26,000 nucleotides of DNA from Theodoxus fluviatilis (taxonomy: Eukaryota > Mollusca > Gastropoda > Cycloneritida > Neritidae): contig JAWQFJ010016508.1 of NCBI GenBank assembly GCA_034096865.1, positions 1 to 26,000 of the forward strand, given 5' to 3'. The notes beneath the pieces are model-generated. The model worked only from the letters and a program-made list of their open reading frames with translations, was not told the origin of the DNA and ran no database searches. Shown here piece after piece: positions 18,801 to 26,000 of the stretch. Numbering within the stretch: position 1 is the stretch's first letter; each line of letters starts with the position of its first letter. The position numbers were made by a program, and so were the translations under genes.

Positions 18801-18900
18801 TCGTACAAGCGAAGCACAATCTTTATAACCTTCCGCCATTTTATACAAACCCCAATTATGAAGGGTTGTAGACAGCAAAATACATGTGCTTTGTGTTGTA

Positions 18901-19521
18901 CTTACTTACTTACGCCTTTGACCCCTCCTGGGGCATAGGCCGCAAACAAGGGTTCTCCAGCCATCCCGGTCCTGAGCAATCTTTTCCAACTGTCCCCAGG
19001 AGTGGCCTGTTCTCTTGACATCGGCGTCCAGGTCTCGGCGCCAACTGTTGCGAGGTCTACCTCTCTTTCTCTTCCCTTGTGGGTTCCATGAAAGGGACTG
19101 TCTGGTGGTGTTTGAGACCGGTTTGCGTAATGTGTGCCCTAACCATCTCCAGCGCCTTTGAATGATCTCTTGGTCTGCTGATTGCTGGTTTGTACGTTGC
19201 CAGAGCTCCTCGTTGCTGATCTTTTCAGGCCATCGTATCTGTAGAATGCGGCGCAGACATGAGTTGGTGAATGTCTGGATCTTCTTGTTGGTGGTTACAG
19301 TGGTCCTCCATGTTTTGGCGCCGTAGAGCAGAACAGACTTAACATTGGTGTTGAAAATCCTGATCTTTGTTTTGATGGACAGGTCTCTTGAACTCCAAAT
19401 GTTTTTCAGTTGGAGGAAGGCTGTCCTGGCTTTTCCAATTCTTGCCTTCACATCTGCGTCGGTTCCACCTTGCTTGTTGACAATGCTGCCAAGGTAGGTG
19501 AAGTTGTCCACTTCTTCTAGC
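18901..19521 (-). mobile_element. RTE-like LINE, copy 3, 3' part
   Basis: On the minus strand one frame runs from EEVDNFTYLGSIVNKQGG through KSVLLYGAKTWR, RRWRWLGHTLRKP, NPQGKRKRGRPRNSWRR and HSWGQLEKIAQDRDGW to a stop at 18,906-18,908, followed by a (GTAA)n tail (18,901-18,914 area: tacttacttacttac on the plus strand). It belongs to the same family as the copies at 3116 and 4014. The frame is intact here, so this is one of the younger copies. Its upstream part lies at 20,358-20,570 beyond a Penelope-like insertion. Confidence 0.85.
19450..19521. repeat. 72-bp duplication flanking the Penelope-like insertion, left copy
   Basis: Runs from acatctgcgtcggttccacc to cttcttctagc and is repeated at 20358-20429 with a single mismatch (aagttg against aagtcg). 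It encodes the YLGSIVNKQGG box of the host LINE, so the host sequence is present twice, once on each side of the insertion. Confidence 0.9.
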
Positions 19522-20357
19522 AGAACTCAAACACCGGCGGTAAATGAAAGTCGCTTTAAAACAGGGCGAGCACAGACGCAAAATTTCGACTTACAAGTCT
19601 TCATCAGGCGTAAAACAAACACACAACTGAACTGTACAGGGTAAAATGTCCACTGAGCAGGGATACTTTACATTATTCAGTGGATGACGAGGTCTATGTT
19701 CCATAAAATTGTGAAACTTGTGAGAGTAAAATCAGCTCACGGTTACCACATGATGCAGGGAAGAGTTCGAGAGGGAGAGGGGGAGAGGGAGAGGGGGGAG
19801 AGGGAGAAGTGATGTGGTGGTGTATGCGTGTCTGTGCGTGTGTGCGTGATTGTGTGTAAAAGTAGAAAAGGAAGTAGATATTTGAAAGAGGGATGTCAAA
19901 TGGTTAAACAACTCACATTAAAATAAGTCACATTAAATAAGCTTAGTACTTTTCGTATGCTTTAGAAATGGGATACAACCTTCCATTAAAAAGAGCTAGA
20001 ATGCGGATACAAGAATGATATTGTTACCCCTACTCCCTGTACGTTTTTTGGAACAAAAGAGCAAATAAATAGATAAATAGATCAACGGTAAAAACTCGAT
20101 GAGTGTCTATGTGGGTAAAAACAGAATAAGTTAAAAGTGGATGTAGCAAATTTTAATTTCGTTCAGACCAAGAGGTTTTTTGGTACCCAGTTTGTGGATC
20201 ACATAGGTCTCCATCTCTTTTCTCGCATTTGTGTCATGTTTAAAAAGTTTCCACACCCCTCGCACCCGCACGTCCTGGACGGAATGGGTTGGTGAATAAA
20301 AATGGTGTGCCACGGGTTTGTCTCGATTATGCCGTATGTCTGCGAGGTGTTCTGAAA
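19522..20357 (-). mobile_element. 5'-truncated Penelope-like element
   Basis: The minus strand encodes a stretch with FSEHLADIRHNRDKPVAHHF, then a D-V-R-V-x-G-V/W segment, R-K-E-M-E-T and KLGTKKPLGLNE. This is the C-terminal pattern of the GIY-YIG endonuclease domain of Penelope-like elements: F-x-E-H-L, P-V-A-x-H-F, a metal-binding Glu, and L-G-T-x-x-P-x-G-L-N-E. The GIY-YIG motif itself and the RT are lost by truncation at 20,357. The 3' part is non-coding, with GA-rich and TG-rich simple sequence (19,770-19,860), and ends near 19,522. Close to the end is a hammerhead-like core (19,574-19,602). The element lies inside RTE-like copy 3 and is younger than it. Confidence 0.72.
19574..19602 (-). 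ncRNA. Hammerhead-ribozyme-like core
   Basis: The minus strand reads CTGATGA, then a 12-base hairpin (GACTTGTAAGTC, after one extra A), then GAAA. That is the order CUGAUGA / stem II / GAAA of a hammerhead core, and stem II pairs perfectly. Penelope-like elements are known to carry small hammerheads. Stems I and III are not convincing here, so cleavage activity is doubtful. Confidence 0.4.
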
Positions 20358-20429
20358 ACATCTGCGTCGGTTCCACCTTGCTTGTTGACAATGCTGCCAA
20401 GGTAGGTGAAGTCGTCCACTTCTTCTAGC
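20358..20429. repeat. 72-bp duplication flanking the Penelope-like insertion, right copy
   Basis: Partner of 19450-19521, with 71 of 72 positions identical. Confidence 0.9.
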
Positions 20430-20570
20430 GCTTCGCCATTCAGTGTGATGGGCGATGTGTTGGTAGAGTTGACTTTCAGGAGCTTGCTCTTCCCTTTGTG
20501 GATGTTGAGGCCCAGGTGAGTAGAGTTGTCTGCCACAATGCTGGTCATTTCCTGCATCTGCTGCTGGTTT
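20358..20570 (-). mobile_element. RTE-like LINE, copy 3, upstream part
   Basis: The minus strand reads MQEMTSIVADNSTHLGLNIH, then K-G-K-S-K-L-L, ITLNGEALEEVDDFTYLGSI and NKQGGTDAD, after which the Penelope-like element begins. It is the segment that follows the RT catalytic motif in this family and joins copy 3 seamlessly apart from the 72-bp duplicated part. The 5' truncation is near 20,570. Confidence 0.8.
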
Positions 20571-20698
20571 AAACAACTCTAATTGTTAGTATATAAAAAT
20601 AAACACTTTCCTATCCAAGAATGACAGCTTTCTTACATTGTAGACGCTGCATATCTGCATACTGGAAAGATGGATTGGCTGATATCAGAGTATGCATA

Positions 20699-21310
20699 TG
20701 TGACCCTCCGTCACTAAATGTGTCGGTTGCGCAGTCGAGTCATTTTGCGCAAACTGCCCACAAAGGAGGTTGGGGTTGTAGTGGTCGACTTCGACATTTT
20801 TGCTTATTTGGCTTCTCTAGTCCCTTCTTCATTGTATGAGTAAGTTTCGTTTTTGAAATCAACGTGTAAGAGTATGTTTTAAGATTTTTGGGGGATGTGA
20901 TGGTAAATCATTTACAAGAAAACATCTGCGAACCGATCATCTACATCAGGCATTTTCTCAAGTTTCGTAGCCGCCACTGCAACAGATCGACGCGGGAATA
21001 CCCTAGGCTGCCAACCAAAGCCAAATGTGATTTGCTGGTGGTTGCTTCATCTCTGTGGCAAATTTCACTGAGTCTAGAATAAGGGTTGCTAAGGAAAAAA
21101 GGGAATAATGTATATAAACTTGAAACGCGTTTTTCTCAAAAAGCGCATTTTTAGGGTGTCTATCATCAAAATCATGTGAAATCGTATAGGGTAGTGATAT
21201 TTTGATGATTTGTGCACAATTTAAAAGCTTTTTGTGTGCTTTTTTATAACACACAGATCTCAACATGTTCAAAATGCAACGAGTGACTCATTTTGTCATG
21301 GAGGGTCACA
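20699..21310. mobile_element. 612-bp non-autonomous DNA transposon (MITE)
   Basis: Ends at 20696-20711 and 21298-21313 are inverted repeats (atatgtgaccctccgt against atatgtgaccctccat, 15/16). Similarity continues inward in the phrases aaatg-gtc and gttgcg. With TA as target (20697-20698, 21311-21312) the element starts TGTGACCCTCC. It has no ORF of note. Size and ends fit a MITE, but the superfamily is not certain. Its right end is the insertion point of the next LINE. Confidence 0.7.
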
Positions 21311-21314
21311 TATA

Positions 21315-21979
21315 TTCAGTTCAGTTCAGTCTCTTAACCCTGAGATGGGTTGTTGAGGCACCACTGATGACTTCGGACAATCTTCCTCCATCGATCTCTA
21401 TCCTCTGTGGCTCGCTGTGAGTCAGCAAAGGTAGGGCCTGTCCACTCTTTGATGTTGTCATCCCGCCTCTTTCTCTGCCTGCCTCTCCTTCTCCCACCTG
21501 GTACGGTACCTTGCAGGATGGTCTTGGCCAGCCCACCGCCTCTTGACACATGACCGTACCACTTCAGCTTTCTGCTTTTCACGATTGAGAGCAGGTCTTC
21601 GTACTGTCCAATTGCTCTCCTGATCCTGTTGCTTACTTCCTCATTCGTGACATGATCTTTATATGAGACGTTCAGAATCTTGCGGTAGCATCTCATTTCC
21701 AGGGCTTGTATCCGTCTCTGTAGTTGGTTTGGACCCTTCATCAGTCACGATAGATCCCAGGTATTTGAAGTTGTTCACAGCTTCCAGTTTTTGGCCCTTC
21801 ACTTTGATTTCCATTTTGAAGCCCCAAGGATTGTTCGTCATCATCTTGGTCTTCTCGGCGCTGATCTCCATGCCATATGTCTGTGACGTCTTGTCCAGGT
21901 GCTGGACAAGACTAGTCAGCTCCTCTTCACTTCCTGCTAATCCATCAATGTCATCAGCAAAACGTAATTTTAGATTATT
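21315..21979 (-). mobile_element. LINE with (TTCAG)n tail, copy B
   Basis: On the minus strand the element begins within the RT domain at LKLRFADDIDGLAG (FADD catalytic box), followed by YGMEISAEKTK, AVNNFKYLGSIVTDEG and, after a deletion, QRRIQALEMRCYRKILN, SRKLKWYGHV, a GRRRGRQRKRR stretch and SQRATEDRDRWR. The stretch between the YLGS and RRIQ boxes is about 70 residues shorter than in the RTE-like copies of this window, and the frame changes at the joint. A GAACT-type tail (21,315-21,330) follows. Flank acatata at 21308-21314 recurs at 22214-22220. Confidence 0.8.
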
Positions 21980-22219
21980 ACATATTCAGTTCAGTTCAGT
22001 TCAGTTCAGTTCAGTCTCTTAACCCTGAGATGGGTTGTTGAGGCACCACTGATGACTTTCGGACAATCTTTCTCCATCGATCTCTATCCTCTGTGGCTCG
22101 CTGTGAGTCAGCAAAGGTCAAGCCTGTCCACTCTTTGATGTTGTCTTCCCACCTCTTTCTCTGCCTGCCTCTCCTTCTCCCACCTGGTACGGTACCTTGC
22201 AGGATGGTATATTACATAT
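21976..22219 (-). mobile_element. LINE with (TTCAG)n tail, copy A, and its target duplication
   Basis: A short copy (21986-22209) repeats the last 195 or so bases of copy B at high identity, from GGTACCGTACC to the stop, followed by six TTCAG units. It is bounded by a perfect 10-bp direct repeat, tattacatat, at 21976-21985 and 22210-22219. It sits exactly at the 5' end of copy B and interrupts that copy's own target duplication, so A is the later insertion. Confidence 0.85.
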
Positions 22220-22337
22220 AGTAAATTTTTATTTAATTCTATAGTGTACCAAAATCCACTTTAATCATTAAAATACACAGTTCAATACACAAAACGTTTT
22301 ATGGAGGTGAGGGGCCAGTGTCAGACTCAAACTCTTG

Positions 22338-22471
22338 AATACACAGAGGAGGGTGCCCAAATAAGTCTGGCGGTACTTTGAAGGCAAGGCAAGCTTTCGG
22401 AGCCAAGCTATTTCTTCAGGCCTAGTCACAAAGTACCACCAGACTTCTTTGGTCACCCTCCTCTGTGTATT
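22338..22471. repeat. Inverted repeat, 43-bp arms, 48-base loop
   Basis: Arms 22338-22380 and 22429-22471 pair at 40 of 43 positions (aatacacagaggagggtg and its complement). On the minus strand the loop holds CTGAAGA and CCGAAA separated by a weak hairpin, a hammerhead-like order, and reads in frame as TRPEEIAWLRKLALPSK. Similar sequence is common at ends of Penelope-like elements, so this may be such a terminus in hairpin form. Confidence 0.6.
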
Positions 22472-22479
22472 CTACATTC

Positions 22480-23235
22480 TATTGATTTTTGAACAAAACA
22501 ATCAATGTACATTTTAATGATTTCGTGCAAATAAGCTATCCAAAGATTTAGTACATAGAGATACACTTAAACCCAGGTGAGGAATATAATACATCCATGC
22601 AATGACATGATCTGTGAAATTGAATAATTTATCATATATACAAAGCATACAAAAAGTGTCTTAACTTTGCAGACATCAGTGCCTAGAAGATAGCATGCAT
22701 TATTTGAATATTCACACTAAAAATAGAGGTGGAACTATCATCATTGGCGTACGAAAGTACGGTGTAGGTGAATTGTAAATATGGCTTGCACGTGTGTTTC
22801 ACGTCTTTTCTCTGATCAACGACTCCCACAGGACAGAGTGCAGGAGTTAGGAAATTGTGAAAAGCCTCGAACACAATCTAGGTGTTTCCTGTAACCTTTC
22901 AGAATAGTCCAGGTTGGAGTAAGAAACAAAGTGGAGGCGAACTAGAAGGGGAAAAAATGATTGTCTAAACAAAGAAATAAATGGGGCGAAAACGTAATCA
23001 GACACACATTAATTGCTGAGATTATTCTTCCAAACGCATTGGATCATTCTTCGTAAGTACGCTGACTATGAAGTTGGACAGAACATGTAGGGGGCTTCCA
23101 GAGGACTTCTATATATATATGTAGTGAAAGTAAACTGAAAGTGCCAGCTAATCAGAGGGGAGTAGAGGAATGGGACTATGTGGTTTGTTGTGAGCCTCAC
23201 TATTCCCATTTAATCTTTTAAAACCAATGCGGTGC
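22480..23235. other. No gene recognised
   Basis: AT-rich sequence with no supportable exon or element. A short tatatatatat run occurs near 23,112. Confidence 0.5.
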
Positions 23236-23238
23236 CCT

Positions 23239-23242
23239 TGTG

Positions 23243-23320
<78 letters not shown>

Positions 23321-23362
23321 TGTGCGTGTGTGTGTGCGCGCGGGTGCTTGCGTGCGTGTGTA
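23239..23362. repeat. (TG)n microsatellite 1
   Basis: About 75 bases of pure TG followed by TG/CG variants (gcgcgcgggtgcttgcgtgcg). Likely polymorphic, with Z-DNA potential. The 'THTH' open frame across it is an artefact. Confidence 0.95.
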
Positions 23363-23364
23363 AG

Positions 23365-24275
23365 CAATAGACTCAATGAACATGCACTTACAGTAATAAT
23401 AAAGTAGTGATGTTTTCATAAATATATTATTTTGGTCACCTCCACACTAGGTCACAATGTATTGTGTGTAAACTGCATGTTATTTGGCACATCCCAAGCC
23501 ATGCTTAATAGCGTGCATTGTGTACCTCTATGTAGTTCAAATGAAGCATGCTCTCTCTGTTCGTGTACGCCTTTTGCTTTGTCCTTATTTGGCAAAACAG
23601 CAATGGCCAGGACGTCTCTGTCTTTGTTGGAACAGTCAACATTCTCTCTGCTACAGGACTTGCAATTCTGTATCACATTTAAGCTATTAACGTTTCACAT
23701 TAGATGCATATGATCTATTGTCATATACTCGAATGCAAAAGTTGTAGTGGTTCACGAAATAATATAATCAAATTTTGAGTTATAATCAGGAATATAAGAC
23801 ATTTACACCATAAAGGGAAAAAATTAAGGCTCTTTTGTAAGATTACGCACCATATTTGTTGATACACTTAAGATAAAACCCCAAACGCCCAATCCTGCAT
23901 ATTGTTTCAAATCATCACTGTATTTTTTAAAGATACATTAAATGTCAGTATGTGTCCTTTTGGAGAGTTATTACGGGCATGCTTGTAAGCCTTACACATA
24001 CATGTCTTCTCCTGTACATATGGATGAGCTGTCTGTAAGTGGTTTTACAGGTTGACACTCTAACTGTACGTATCAATACAATGTGAGCAAAAATCATTTT
24101 GCGAAAGTTCACGAGAAGTGCAAGCCATCTAGCTAAAGGCATTAATAATTCACTTCTATTTTTTCAAACTTTAATAATTAAGACTCTTTTATTGAACATC
24201 TGGACACCAAATTTTGCAATGAATTTGCAACTTACTTGCTACTGATTTGAGAAAAAAATCATCAGGGCTATTCTG
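23365..24275. other. No gene recognised
   Basis: Short overlapping frames at 23,430-23,715 on both strands, none with a domain. Otherwise AT-rich spacer between the two microsatellites. Confidence 0.5.
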
Positions 24276-24278
<3 letters not shown>

Positions 24279-24325
<47 letters not shown>

Positions 24326-24337
24326 GTGTATGTGTGT

Positions 24338-24388
<51 letters not shown>
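24279..24388. repeat. (TG)n microsatellite 2
   Basis: About 110 bases of TG with two small interruptions (taggtgta, gagtg). Confidence 0.95.
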
Positions 24389-24389
<1 letters not shown>

Positions 24390-24607
24390 CTCGCAGCTTT
24401 TCTAATATAGATGTTCATTGATCTGGGGACGCGATTGTTTTGTCATGTATGTTGACATTACATGTTAAAAGCAACCACTCTGACTCACTAACTTTTACCG
24501 CAAAGGCAATTAGTTGTTTATTTCCAAATCTCGATGAATGGCTGCACGGCATTTCAAAAATCTATTTGTTGGCAATTATAAACACATTGAGGTCAAAAAT
24601 CATTTTT

Positions 24608-24898
24608 CTAGCCTTGATGAATGGCTTCTATGTGTCGTTTCAAACTGCCAACCCGACTACACTTGTAATCACAATGAGGGCAGGAATGTTTTTTCAATCC
24701 TTGATGAATGACTTCTATGTGTCGTTTCAAATTGCCAACCAGGTTACACGTGTAATCACAATGAGGGCAATAATGCTTCTGTATACCCAGGTGTACAGCC
24801 TTTATGTGGGAAGTCACGTTTGCTCTTACAGCAGATACATATTCACAGTGAGCACAAACAAACGTTTGTGAATGTACATTTTGAGCAGGAAATTCCAT
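24608..24898 (-). CDS. Three-finger C2H2 exon of zinc-finger copy 2
   Basis: An intact frame of 96 residues from MEFPAQNVHSQTF to IHQG and TAG. Finger 1 is CAHC...HIKAVH, finger 2 CPHCDYTC...HIEVIH, finger 3 CPHCDYKC...HIEAIH. All twelve zinc ligands are present, with H-x4-H spacing and linkers of the QGLKKH type, unlike the TGSKPF linkers at 1.8-2.5 kb, so the two arrays belong to different families. It may still be translated as a terminal exon if spliced from an acceptor near 24,935. Confidence 0.5.
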   Translation of the reverse strand: MEFPAQNVHSQTFVCAHCEYVSAVRANVTSHIKAVHLGIQKHYCPHCDYTCNLVGNLKRHIEVIHQGLKKHSCPHCDYKCSRVGSLKRHIEAIHQG

Positions 24899-25611
24899 CC
24901 CATTAACATTTTTGTTGCTGGAAATGTTCTGCCTGCAGGTACACTGGGTATTACTGAAGTGATCTTCTTTTGTGGATAACCTAAACTTTTCGCTACTTTA
25001 TCCTGTGCATTTTCTGGAGACTGATTGATGCATCCATTTTGTAACTGATGGGACGCACTTAGTGGCAAATTACAGTTATTTTCTATGTTTATTGTGTTGT
25101 TCACAATTAATGAAAATTCAAATTGTGTTACTGAAGACACTAAATCAACCAATGAGCATGCATTGGATTTCATCTTGGTTTTGAATGGAGCACTGACATC
25201 ACAGCTTTTGTTTCCATGTCCATATATAGATTCCCACCAGGACCTCAACACGTTGTTTGCAAACGAACTGGTTTCTGAACCAGTATAAGCAAATATCTCT
25301 TACTCATGTCTATTTATTCTTTAACTCGTTTTCAATATCTTATGTGGCTCTGTAGACTTTTCGTCAATTATTTCCTCTTCAAGCACAAGATCTCTAGATA
25401 TTTTCTGTTCAGATGTACAAGTGTGATTCAATGAGTCCAGACGTTGAGGGAAGTTAAGATTGTTACAATGGCGTGTTCCGCTTTCTGTGCCTGAGTTGTA
25501 TTTTCTGTCGTCTTTGTGTTTTTTGCAGTCTCCATCCCAGGTATTGAAGGAATGACAGTAACCCTTTATCTCAGTCTTCACTCCTTTTGGCGAACATACT
25601 TTACTATCATA

Positions 25612-25691
25612 GAAACGAGTGTAACTTGCATCAAGCAAAAGAGAATCTACGGAAACGAGTGTAACTTGCATCAAGCAAAAGAGAATCTACG
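25612..25691. repeat. Exact 40-bp tandem duplication
   Basis: Units 25612-25651 and 25652-25691 are identical (gaaacgagtgtaacttgc ... gaatctacg). Forty is not a multiple of three, so it shifts the minus-strand frame and makes the peptide D-S-L-L-L-D-A-S-Y-T-R-F available in two frames. No base has changed, so it is recent or an assembly artefact. Confidence 0.95.
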
Positions 25692-26000
25692 GAATTTTCA
25701 GCTTTGACTGCAATGGAGTGCTGCATTACACATGTGAGTGTTTCTTTCACTAAACCTTCATCTTGATCATCTGCAGCTTCACGGAATGCTTTCTCAAAAG
25801 AAGAAGTTTTCTCCAGAAAAAAAGTCTTCCACTATATGGCGATTGGAATTTCCTTCCATTTCAATCAGATTAATATAATCAGCCTGACTTTCTGTGCTCT
25901 CTTCCTTTAAGTTTAAAGTATTTTCTTAAGCACAGTCTACAGTCGGTTCATCTGAATATTGTCCCTCTTCATATGAATCAGTGCTTGCCTGCGTCCGTCT

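Larger units (their letters stand above)
24500..25998 (-). pseudogene. Zinc-finger gene copy 2, multiply disrupted
   Basis: Minus strand. From an AG at the window edge (exon from 25998), YEEGQYSDE and an acidic region match the exon at 12.6-12.9 kb. A TAA follows (25926-25928), then a frameshift near a T7 run (25,826), then a 40-bp tandem duplication (25612-25691) that shifts the frame. A long acidic spacer (25,321-25,660) ends in a stop, and a second spacer frame covers 24,910-25,290. Three C2H2 fingers close the gene at 24,608-24,850 (FVCAHC, HYCPHC, HSCPHC, each with C-x2-C and H-x4-H spacing), ending TAG. Beyond it, 24,500-24,605 is a fourth, decayed finger. If whole it would be a nuclear DNA-binding protein. 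The lesions make it a pseudogene, unless some breaks are introns; CTGCAG at about 24,935 could be an acceptor for a separate, intact finger exon. Confidence 0.7.

Noticed and set aside
23210..23419. His/Thr-repeat protein on the minus strand
   Set aside because: It is the translation of a (TG)n microsatellite.

Overview
This is a stretch of animal nuclear DNA with no prokaryotic organisation. There are no operons, ribosome-binding sites or dense open reading frames. Coding matter occurs as short exons with GT/AG splice signals, C2H2 zinc-finger arrays, a THAP-domain gene, long (TG)n tracts and many truncated retrotransposons. The mix of LINE families with short tandem 3' tails (GTAA, TTCAG, ATA, TACA), a Penelope-like element and a THAP transposon suggests a mollusc, probably a gastropod. 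That is an inference from repeat style; no single-copy marker gene confirms it.

Layout. 1-1,800 is non-coding apart from a retroelement tail. 1,806-2,756 (minus) is a C2H2 zinc-finger array with three in-frame stops. It is joined in frame to the C-terminus of an old non-LTR reverse-transcriptase element. That element runs on the minus strand from about 6,890 to 2,757 and is cut into five ordered pieces by four younger retroelements: two RTE-like 3' ends, a CR1/L2-like LINE and a LINE with an RNase H domain. 7,073-7,336 is the end of another retroelement ORF, followed by a tandem-repeat tail. 8,332-8,469 (minus) looks like one exon of a real host gene. 9.3-12.5 kb is mostly featureless, with C-rich tracts and degenerate tandem repeats. 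12,573-12,888 (minus) is an acidic 5' exon of a zinc-finger family whose paralogue lies at 25.7-26.0 kb.

The most striking object is 13,403-15,652, a complete 2,250-bp P-superfamily DNA transposon. It has 60-bp terminal inverted repeats (58/60 identical) beginning CAAGG, a perfect 8-bp target duplication (aacctgcc), and one 311-residue ORF with an N-terminal THAP DNA-binding domain. I find no catalytic transposase domain, so it resembles a deletion derivative that encodes only the DNA-binding part. A 133-bp TA-flanked MITE sits inside it.

15.7-18.4 kb holds nothing recognisable except a polypyrimidine tract. 18.9-20.6 kb is an RTE-like LINE interrupted by a truncated Penelope-like element flanked by a 72-bp duplication. 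20.7-22.2 kb holds a 612-bp MITE abutting two nested copies of a LINE with a (TTCAG)n tail. 22,338-22,471 is a long hairpin. 23.2-24.4 kb carries two large (TG)n arrays. 24.4-26.0 kb is a broken zinc-finger gene with frameshifts, a stop and a 40-bp tandem duplication.

Overall the window is a repeat graveyard. It holds one or two possible host exons and one well-bounded P-like transposon. Family names rest on motifs read by eye; no database search was possible.
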